Assembly (NCBI RefSeq): GCF_036327005.1
Contig: NZ_JAUGZK010000003.1
Coordinates: 62,001-126,000 of the forward strand
Direction of reading: 5' to 3'
Source of the DNA: Alkalimonas mucilaginosa
GTDB lineage: Bacteria > Pseudomonadota > Gammaproteobacteria > Enterobacterales > Alteromonadaceae
DNA length: 64,000 nucleotides
The notes under the pieces are model-generated. The model saw nothing but the letters and a program-made list of their open reading frames with translations. It was not told where the DNA came from and searched no databases. Both the position numbers and the translations under genes were made by a program. Shown piece after piece: positions 57,701 to 64,000 of this stretch. The first letter of the stretch is position 1. Every line of letters starts with the position of its first letter.

Positions 57701-59848
57701 ATGAGCTTACCAAAGCCACTGATGTTTACCATTGGCCTGATAGACCAGATAACCAAGCCGATTGCAAAAATCAGCCAGCAGTTAAATGGGCTATCCGCCA
57801 ACTACCAGCAAGGCACCATGCAAATGGCGGCCGGTGTGGGTGGTGTGGTGGCCAGTGGTTATGCGTTGCAACGCGCCCTGATGCCAGCCATTGAAATGAA
57901 CCGATCTTTGGGCGAGGTGCGCTCACTGGGCGTGCAGGACAGCGCCCTGAAAATGCTGACCGATAACGCCTACGAATACGCCATAAAATACGGTGAATCG
58001 GCCAGCGCCTTTGTGCGGTCCAGCTACGATATCCAATCAGCGATCGACGGCCTGAACGACAGCGATTTATCACGGTTCACCATGGCCAGTAACGTGCTGG
58101 CAAAAGCCACCAAAGCCGATGCAGCCACCATCACCAGTTACATGGGTACCATGTACGGCATCTTTAAAAACGATGCGCTGGCAATGGGCCAAGGGGAGTG
58201 GGTAGACCGGTTAACCGGCATGACGGCCACCGCTGTGCAGGTATTTAAAACCGATGGTAAAAAAATGTCGGATGCCTTTGGCGCTTTGGGTGCTTCCGCT
58301 GGCCTTGCACCGCTGCAAGAGCAAATGGCTATCTTGGGCACATTGCAAGCCACCATGGGTGGCAGTGAATCGGCTACGCAGTACCGGGCATTTTTGGCCG
58401 GTGTGGGTAAAGCACAAGACGAGCTGAATTTAAAATTCACCGATGCACATGGGCAAATGTTGCATGTGGTAGACATCCTGAACAAAATTAAAGGCAAGTA
58501 TGGCGAAGTTTTAACGGTTGCCGACCAAGACCAATTAGCGAAAGCCTTTGGCTCCCGGCAGGCCGTTGCCATGATCCAGTTGTTATTAAATGACATCGAC
58601 GGCCTAAGCGGATCAATTGATTCGCTGGGCAAGGTAAAAGGCATGCAGCAAGCGGAGATCATGGCCGCCGCCATGGTCGACCAAAGCCAGCGCCTGGCCG
58701 AAAGCTGGTTTGTGATCCGTGCTGCATTTGGTAACGCGATACTGCCAGTATTTAACGGCTTTGTGGGCTGGATAGCCGATATGGGCCGGAAAGTCATTTG
58801 GTTTACCAGCCTGTTCCCCAACATCACCCGGTGGTTGGGCTATGTGGCCATCGGCTTTGTGTTGGCGGTGGCCGCTGGGGGGTTGTTTACCCTGATGATG
58901 GGGGCCAGCAAAATGGCCATGGTGGCCTGGACAGGGGCAACCATGGCCATGCAGGGCGTGGTGTGGCTGTTAAATGGTGGCCTGGCCGTGCTGCGTACTG
59001 CCATGCTGGCGGTAAACATCGCCATGTACGCCAACCCCATAGGACTGGTAATCGGTGCCATAGCGGCACTGATCGCAATCATCGCGGCGGCGGTGTACTA
59101 CTTCGACGACCTGCGCAACTACATGGCACAAACCGCCTGGGGCCAGCCAATCCTGTTCGCTATTGATGCCATTGCAGACCTGTTAAAAACACTGGCCGGC
59201 ATTGCTGCCGGTGTATTTTCAGTGTTCTTTAGCGTGCTGAAAGTAGTCTGGTCAGTACTGCGGCCAATCGCTTCCTTTTTGCTCGATGTACTGGTGGTTG
59301 CATTTAAAGTCGTTGGGGCCATAGCCGGTTTTGTTTTTGGGGCCATCGCCTACACCATTGGCGCTATTGTGCATTCAATTAACTGGCTGGCCTCTGTGAT
59401 CCATCATGGGTTTTCCATTGCATTCGAATTTGTGGGAGAAGCATGGCAAGCGCTGGTGGATATGTTCGGAAATTTCGAGTGGTTCAACAATTTGCTATCA
59501 GCAGCCACAGCAGTTGGCGAGTTTATGGCGTCGCTGTGGAATGGCATCAAAGAAGCATTCGGCGCGGCATGGTCGTGGATAGTCGACAAGCTGAACAAGC
59601 TGCCAGGCATTAACATCAAAACCAACGTACTGCCGGATGGGCTGGATGCACCAGAGCTTGCTGGAAATCCTGATAATGCATCATCCATTGGCGCCATTGC
59701 CCCAATACGCAGCAGCGTTCCCCGCGGCGGCGTTAGTCAGCAGATAGCCAATGCCAACAACAGCAAATCCACTACCATAGGCAGCATTCAGATCTACCCG
59801 CAAAAAGTAGACACCGACTTCGCCAACTATGTGGAGATGCATGCATGA
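57701..59848 (+). CDS. Tail tape measure protein
   Basis: 715 residues. The start SLPKPLMFTIGLIDQITKPIAKISQQLNGL is the usual TP901-like core, then MQMAAGVGGVVASGYALQRALMPAIEMNRSLGEVRSLGVQD and a mostly helical middle. A hydrophobic block from about residue 375 to 560 (GFVLAVAAGGLFTLMM, GLVIGAIAALIAIIAAAVYYF, GAIAGFVFGAIAYTIGA) could enter the host membrane during DNA delivery. Its length fits a tail of about 105 nm at 1.5 angstrom per residue (rule of thumb). Confidence 0.9.
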   Translation: MSLPKPLMFTIGLIDQITKPIAKISQQLNGLSANYQQGTMQMAAGVGGVVASGYALQRALMPAIEMNRSLGEVRSLGVQDSALKMLTDNAYEYAIKYGESASAFVRSSYDIQSAIDGLNDSDLSRFTMASNVLAKATKADAATITSYMGTMYGIFKNDALAMGQGEWVDRLTGMTATAVQVFKTDGKKMSDAFGALGASAGLAPLQEQMAILGTLQATMGGSESATQYRAFLAGVGKAQDELNLKFTDAHGQMLHVVDILNKIKGKYGEVLTVADQDQLAKAFGSRQAVAMIQLLLNDIDGLSGSIDSLGKVKGMQQAEIMAAAMVDQSQRLAESWFVIRAAFGNAILPVFNGFVGWIADMGRKVIWFTSLFPNITRWLGYVAIGFVLAVAAGGLFTLMMGASKMAMVAWTGATMAMQGVVWLLNGGLAVLRTAMLAVNIAMYANPIGLVIGAIAALIAIIAAAVYYFDDLRNYMAQTAWGQPILFAIDAIADLLKTLAGIAAGVFSVFFSVLKVVWSVLRPIASFLLDVLVVAFKVVGAIAGFVFGAIAYTIGAIVHSINWLASVIHHGFSIAFEFVGEAWQALVDMFGNFEWFNNLLSAATAVGEFMASLWNGIKEAFGAAWSWIVDKLNKLPGINIKTNVLPDGLDAPELAGNPDNASSIGAIAPIRSSVPRGGVSQQIANANNSKSTTIGSIQIYPQKVDTDFANYVEMHA

Positions 59849-60177
59849 GCCTATACCGTGACCTGCATATCAACAACGGCGATCTGGTGCTGGATGCCGG
59901 TTTTAACCCTCAGTACCTTACCGATAGGGCGGTGATAGCACAAGACATCGCCCACGCAATCATCGAATCTGGCCTGGCACATTTGTTGGTAAGTGACAGA
60001 GGCACGGGCGTCACCGCCGACACCAAGGTAAGAATAAAGCTGCTGGTTGAAGATGACACCAGGATCCTGCCGGGCACTGTCCGAGTTGAATCACTGGACA
60101 ACGGCCAGTGGTGGGTATTTGCCGACACCATCGACTTTGGGCCGCTATCGCAAAGAATAACAGAAGGGCTGCTGTAA
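59845..60177 (+). CDS. DUF2590-family baseplate protein
   Basis: 110 residues: SLYRDLHINNGDLVLDAGFNPQYLTDRAVIAQDIAHAIIESGL, then VRIKLLVEDDTRILPGTVRVESLDNGQWWVFADTIDFG. DUF2590 proteins in HP1-like phages sit where P2 has the gpW baseplate wedge protein. Coupled on both sides (ATGA, and TAATG with the next gene). Confidence 0.75.
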   Translation: MSLYRDLHINNGDLVLDAGFNPQYLTDRAVIAQDIAHAIIESGLAHLLVSDRGTGVTADTKVRIKLLVEDDTRILPGTVRVESLDNGQWWVFADTIDFGPLSQRITEGLL

Positions 60178-61379
60178 TGGCTGACAAAATCAAAGTGCCA
60201 ACCATCGACTTTAAACGCATTGTGGAAGATGCCGGCATACCGACCACGGAAGAAGGCTGGAAAGAACTGTTTAAACAGGATGTAGAAGCAGAAGGCAGCA
60301 TCATCGCCAACGATTCGGCCTACTCGCCGTTCTGGCGGCTAATCAGCGCCATTGTAGCCAAGCCGGCCAACTGGATAGTCAACAAAGTGCTGGTAGGCAT
60401 TATTTTGCCAAACCTGTTTTTGCAAACAGCGAATGACGATCAGTTTATTGAAGCAAAAGCCTGGGAACACGATTTAACCAGAAAAGAAGCCAGCAAAGCG
60501 GAAGGAAAACTACAGTTTCACCGGGCGGCCAGCATGGGGCCAAGCTTGTTAATACCGGCTGGAACCGTAGTACAGACGGATGCCATCAACGGAACCATTT
60601 ACCGAGTTATCAGCACCACGGATGTGATCATGACAACCAACACCACCACGGTTGATGTGCCAGTGATTGCAGAAAATGCCGGTGCCGCCTACAACCTGGG
60701 CGCGGGTTATTTCCATGTGCTGCCGCAGGCAATTACAGGAATTGGCAGTGTCACCAATGGCGCCGATTGGCTCGATGTACTCGGATCAGATCGGGAAAGC
60801 AACGACAATCTGAAACTGCGCACCCGTAATGCATTTACCGCTGTGTCTGCCTGGCACATTGATGCGGTATACCGCGCCATTTTAACGCAACGGGCTGGCC
60901 TGAATACTAACAATGTTTATTTTCAGCATGACGCGCCCCGTGGCCCAGGTACAGCCAATGCGTATATTTTGCTGGATACCGGCGAGCCATCATCAGAGCT
61001 TTTGACCGACTTAAACAACTACGTCATGGAAATGGGCAACCACGGCCACGGTGACGATATGCTGATATTAGCCATGCCAGGGGTTGATGTTGGCATTGGT
61101 GTAACGGTCTATCCATACACCAACCTGTTGGAAACAGAAGTCACAGCATTGCTTGCTGGCATCGAAGACTTTATCCGCTGTGCCTTTCGTGAAAATACCG
61201 ATTACGAAAACACCAAAACAGTGCCTTATCAGAGATTCAGTTTTAGCCGCCTGGGCAAAGAGCTGCACCGAGAGTTTGAAGGAATCGAATCACTGGAGTG
61301 GCACCAGGCAGACATCACCAGCGCAAACAACGTGCCTCGTTTAACATCGCTGGATATTGTCAACGGGAATGAACCATGA
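60177..61379 (+). CDS. Baseplate assembly protein J
   Basis: 400 residues from the ATG at 60177, which overlaps the previous stop as TAATG; the frame is open from 60108. WRLISAIVAKPANWIVNKVLVGIILPNLFLQTANDDQFIEAKAWEHDLTRKEASKAEGKLQFHR and GSDRESNDNLKLRTRNAFTAVSAWHIDAVYRAIL are typical of Baseplate_J. It is part of the wedge that triggers sheath contraction. Confidence 0.88.
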   Translation: MADKIKVPTIDFKRIVEDAGIPTTEEGWKELFKQDVEAEGSIIANDSAYSPFWRLISAIVAKPANWIVNKVLVGIILPNLFLQTANDDQFIEAKAWEHDLTRKEASKAEGKLQFHRAASMGPSLLIPAGTVVQTDAINGTIYRVISTTDVIMTTNTTTVDVPVIAENAGAAYNLGAGYFHVLPQAITGIGSVTNGADWLDVLGSDRESNDNLKLRTRNAFTAVSAWHIDAVYRAILTQRAGLNTNNVYFQHDAPRGPGTANAYILLDTGEPSSELLTDLNNYVMEMGNHGHGDDMLILAMPGVDVGIGVTVYPYTNLLETEVTALLAGIEDFIRCAFRENTDYENTKTVPYQRFSFSRLGKELHREFEGIESLEWHQADITSANNVPRLTSLDIVNGNEP

Positions 61380-62005
61380 GCATCGATTGGTCATTACTCA
61401 CGAAAATGCCCGTTTGGCTGGCAAGGCAGGGCAGTGAACTCAATAAACTGCGCCGAGCTGCAGTAAAGTTTTGGCAGCGATTTGTTGATTTAATGGAGTT
61501 TCCGGCAAAACAGCTAGACCCCATGACAGCAGAGCTGGAGTTGGTGCACCTGTTAGCATGGGAACGGGAAATATCCCAACTGGCAACCGAAACCGAGGCC
61601 ATGTATAGAACCCGGGTCAAGTATGCATTGCCGTTTGCCAAAGGAGCAGGCAGCAAAGTTGGCTGGTTGTCCATGTTTGAAAAGTTGGGGATACCTTGGA
61701 TAACCATCAACGAACGGGTAAGCGATGTCGATTGGGATGTGGTGGACTTGCAGCTATTGGACAACAGCTTTGGTAACCAGCAAGCACTTCTGGAATTGAT
61801 ATGCCGTCAGTACGGCAGAACCACCAGGCGATACCAATTTACAACAATAGCGCAGATGCATATCACCATGCCACTAACCACCTTTGCCAGTAATAACGAC
61901 TTGGCCATAGCGGCATTAAGCACACATTTAAAACCAGCAAAACGCATCATGACGATGGCAGGCGACAGCAGCTACCACGTTGCAGCAACAGAACAGAGGG
62001 TCTAA
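61376..62005 (+). CDS. Phage tail protein I (baseplate wedge)
   Basis: 209 residues (P2 gpI has 176). SIDWSLLTKMPVWLARQGSELNKLRRAAVKFWQRFVDLMEFPAKQLDPMTAELELVHLLAWEREI is the family start, followed by LLDNSFGNQQALLELICRQYGRTTRRYQF. It overlaps gene J by ATGA. Confidence 0.82.
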   Translation: MSIDWSLLTKMPVWLARQGSELNKLRRAAVKFWQRFVDLMEFPAKQLDPMTAELELVHLLAWEREISQLATETEAMYRTRVKYALPFAKGAGSKVGWLSMFEKLGIPWITINERVSDVDWDVVDLQLLDNSFGNQQALLELICRQYGRTTRRYQFTTIAQMHITMPLTTFASNNDLAIAALSTHLKPAKRIMTMAGDSSYHVAATEQRV

Positions 62006-62009
62006 TAGA

Positions 62010-63680
62010 ATGGCACAAGTAATCACCACAGCCGGCGAACAACTGTTCGCACTCAAGGCACAAAATAACGAGCAGCTGGACATTGATACCTTTATTTTTG
62101 CCAATGTGCCGGGCTTGGATCCAGCAGAACCAATCGACAGAAGCGAAGGGGTGCCAACAGAGCATGTAGTGCATCAGCAAATTGTTCAGCAAGTCGGCCG
62201 GGTTAACCAGAACGTAGTGATTTATTCTACTGTGCTGGACAGCGTAACAGGCCCCTTTGAATTCAACTGGGTCGGCCTTTTTTCGGCAGTCAATGGAACA
62301 TTGGTTGCCGTTAGCCACATCCCAACCGTTGTAAAAACGGTCACAGAGCCAGGCACAGCCGGTAACACCTTAAACCGAAACTTTGGCATTGAGTACAGCG
62401 GCATTGCCGATTTAACCGGCATTACCGTAGATCCGGAAACGTGGCAATTAGACTACACAGCCAGGTTAAATGGCATGGACGAACTAACCAAGCAACTGGC
62501 AAAAGATACCGGCGGCAAAGATTGGTTTAAAGACGATGGGTTTAAAGTGGTGCCGCGGGAAGTGGCCGATAGCTTCAAAATACTGGCAGGTGCCGGTTAC
62601 GTGTCGGGTTTGTATGCCACTTTGGACGATGATAAAATCATCAACGTCAGCAGCTACCCGCAGAACGTCTATGTGGATGCATGGTTTGATGGCACAGCCA
62701 GCAGCACTTGGCAGGCACAAGTTGAATTTTCGGTGACCGATGAAGAGCTGGCAGACTACATCGATTCCAACGGAAAACAGCACCACCTATTCAAATTGGC
62801 CGAATTAATAAACGCCGACACCGTGCAAGATTTAAGGCCAGCCGGGCGAATTAATGTGATTGAACGCCGCCTTGGTGCTCAAGCCATCGGCGTGATCAAT
62901 GTGTCAGAAATCATTAATAACAGCCCTGAATTCATTTTGCCAATTACTCCAGAACTAGGGCAGCACATCACGTTAGAAGGCCATGGCGATGCCAATTTTA
63001 CCATCACAGGTTTTGGCGATGCCTGCCCGGTTGGTTACACGTTTTCTTTGTTGATCCCAAGGACCATTGCCAACACAGGCGGCAATGCAAACAGCCTGGG
63101 GAGTTACGTGCAATTCTTGCATACAGCATCCGGAAATGGTTTGGATATGAAAATTAATGCCCGCCAAAGCGGATCTAGCACTTTATACACATATCAAGCG
63201 TACCCAAATGCTAATGATGCTTTAGGTAGAGCGGCGGCTCTTTATGAGCAATTGATGTTTTCGCACTTAGGATCTGGCCGGTGGCGATGTACATCAATGC
63301 CACAGCCAATGTCATCTGAAAATCAAAACGGTTTAATTTCGAGGTTTAGCTGTGGAAGACAGAGATTAGGATATATTTTGAGTTCTTCGGCAGCATCTGT
63401 TAGCGAGGCCCTTTCATTGGGTAGCGATGTAACTATTAATGGCTATGGTGGGGCAGTTAATAAACTAGGATCCAGACCTTACCCCGCGTCTTTCGTTGGA
63501 TTTAGAGTTGATCAAATTACTGGTGGTAGGTTTAACACTTCGACAGAGTATATTTATTTTGAGGGGAGGGATTGGAGTCAGATATTAGCAAAAGCGGGGG
63601 CTAATTGGAATTTTGCATCAGGCATGACGGCAGTTTCAATTAACCTATATGCAGAAGGCAGCTGGAAACCAAACGTCTAG
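62010..63680 (+). CDS. Tail fibre protein (gpH-like)
   Basis: 556 residues from the ATG at 62010. The N-terminal AQVITTAGEQLFALKAQNNEQLDIDTFIFANVPGLDP and VVIYSTVLDSVTGPFEFNWVGLFS form the tail-collar/DUF3751-type attachment domain. The middle has a repeat-poor shaft. The C-terminal part (from about residue 390, DNA 63180 on) is lower in GC with more AGA, TTA and ATA codons, so the receptor-binding tip may have been exchanged. It recognises the host surface. Confidence 0.85.
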   Translation: MAQVITTAGEQLFALKAQNNEQLDIDTFIFANVPGLDPAEPIDRSEGVPTEHVVHQQIVQQVGRVNQNVVIYSTVLDSVTGPFEFNWVGLFSAVNGTLVAVSHIPTVVKTVTEPGTAGNTLNRNFGIEYSGIADLTGITVDPETWQLDYTARLNGMDELTKQLAKDTGGKDWFKDDGFKVVPREVADSFKILAGAGYVSGLYATLDDDKIINVSSYPQNVYVDAWFDGTASSTWQAQVEFSVTDEELADYIDSNGKQHHLFKLAELINADTVQDLRPAGRINVIERRLGAQAIGVINVSEIINNSPEFILPITPELGQHITLEGHGDANFTITGFGDACPVGYTFSLLIPRTIANTGGNANSLGSYVQFLHTASGNGLDMKINARQSGSSTLYTYQAYPNANDALGRAAALYEQLMFSHLGSGRWRCTSMPQPMSSENQNGLISRFSCGRQRLGYILSSSAASVSEALSLGSDVTINGYGGAVNKLGSRPYPASFVGFRVDQITGGRFNTSTEYIYFEGRDWSQILAKAGANWNFASGMTAVSINLYAEGSWKPNV

Positions 63681-63695
63681 GACTAGGAGAACACC

Positions 63696-63899
63696 ATGTC
63701 AAAAGTAAAAGCATACGCACTATCAACAGGGGACAGAAACAGCTGCATTTTAGTGCCGGCCGGTGATCAAATACCACCCGGCTATACCCTAAAAGAGCCA
63801 CCACAGCCAATGGATGGTTATCAAGTGCAGTGGAATGAATCGTTGGCAATTGGGCAGGGTGACTGGGAGCAAGTAGAAATCCCAGCAACCACCGAGTAA
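63696..63899 (+). CDS. Small tail-fibre-associated protein
   Basis: 67 residues: SKVKAYALSTGDRNSCILVPAGDQIPPGYTLKEPPQPMDGYQVQWNE. It has a carbohydrate-binding-like short beta pattern and sits directly after the fibre gene, a position often held by fibre chaperones or small accessory proteins. No family recognised. GGAGAACACC precedes the ATG. Confidence 0.6.
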   Translation: MSKVKAYALSTGDRNSCILVPAGDQIPPGYTLKEPPQPMDGYQVQWNESLAIGQGDWEQVEIPATTE

Positions 63900-63909
63900 G
63901 CACCGCAGC

Positions 63910-64000
63910 ATGCTAACCCTAAACGCCATAGCCATAGCCCTAAAAGGCATCCGGATCACAGCCAGCCAAGAGCTGGCCACCGAGGATGCCAGCGGGCAAA
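63910..64000 (+). CDS. Phage baseplate complex protein, 5' part
   Basis: Only the first 30 codons are in the window: LTLNAIAIALKGIRITASQELATEDASGQ. The pattern (short beta start, then EDxSGQ) resembles a baseplate complex protein of K139/HP1-like phages (from memory). The gene runs past the right edge. Confidence 0.55.
   Translation, partial: MLTLNAIAIALKGIRITASQELATEDASGQ

Larger units (their letters stand above)
38332..64000. mobile_element. P2/HP1-like tailed prophage, right end beyond the window
   Basis: It runs from the dif-like junction to the window edge: repressor, early operon, HUH replication gene, Ogr/Delta activator, then P2-order head and tail genes (Q and P leftward; O N M L R S, sheath, tube, lysis, E/E', tape measure, J, I, H rightward). 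No integrase gene is present in the 25.7 kb seen, although P2 and HP1 carry it next to the repressor. Head, lysis and tail genes look intact, so it may be inducible. Confidence 0.92.

Noticed and set aside
52603..62000. Recurring ACAGCAGCAACTAC/TGCAGCAAC-like words near 52608, 57665 and 61967
   Set aside because: The similarity is partial, one copy is inside the gpI coding sequence, and Gln/Ala-rich codons make such words common here.
1..64000. CRISPR arrays, insertion sequences, tRNA or rRNA genes
   Set aside because: No regularly spaced repeats, transposase genes, or tRNA-like cloverleaf ends were seen; the prophage edge is not at a tRNA gene.

Overview
The window looks like the chromosome of a marine or freshwater gammaproteobacterium of the Rheinheimera/Alishewanella/Alteromonadales type (inference). 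The reasons are the very large NAD-dependent glutamate dehydrogenase, the pyrD-zapC pair, a sugar-type TonB-dependent receptor beside a GH20 hexosaminidase, and an NrtR-controlled NAD salvage operon. No rRNA, tRNA, CRISPR array or transposase was seen.

Positions 1-37,000 are host chromosome. They start with the 3' part of an RND-type exporter, then gdhB, pyrD, zapC and a cardiolipin synthase. From 9.7 to 22.0 kb lies a catabolic island: a D-amino-acid PLP lyase, an RpiR regulator, a RidA protein, a sodium/solute symporter, an M81 (MlrC-like) hydrolase, a GH20-SMP30 fusion and a TonB-dependent receptor. Three copies of one short operator-like sequence tie its promoters together. Next come nrtR and a PRPP synthase-nadV operon (23.2-26.4 kb), small secreted proteins, and a phospholipase-D lipoprotein preceded by two tiny genes. 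That tiny-gene pair recurs, diverged but under purifying selection, at 35.6 kb. A three-gene membrane/hydrolase operon behind a double palindromic operator, yghU, an ABC1 kinase, an SGNH hydrolase and ppk2 complete the host part. A RelB/RelE-type toxin-antitoxin pair and an orphan ORF precede the prophage.

From about 38.33 kb to the right edge lies a P2/HP1-like tailed prophage, cut by the window end. It has a DUF3693-type repressor, an early operon of small stop/start-overlapped genes (including a DndB-like DGQHR protein and a Dam methylase), an HUH replication initiator, an Ogr/Delta activator, a BrnT-BrnA pair, and then the late genes. The late genes are portal and terminase leftward, and scaffold, capsid, terminase endonuclease, head completion, tail completion, sheath, tube, lysis, tail chaperone, tape measure, baseplate and fibre rightward. 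No integrase is present in the visible part. Instead the left boundary carries a 17-bp sequence identical to the central region plus XerD arm of E. coli dif, followed on the phage side by a degenerate XerC arm. This suggests integration by the host XerC/XerD recombinase.

The signals I consider most worth a second look are: (1) the dif half-site at the prophage edge; (2) a probable programmed -1 frameshift (A AAA AAG, 5-nt spacer, GC-rich stem) feeding the terminase endonuclease gene, which has no good start of its own; (3) the duplicated two-micropeptide module; (4) structured non-coding segments at 45.2-45.4 kb and 52.6-52.8 kb; and (5) the operator-linked D-amino-acid/hexosaminidase island.
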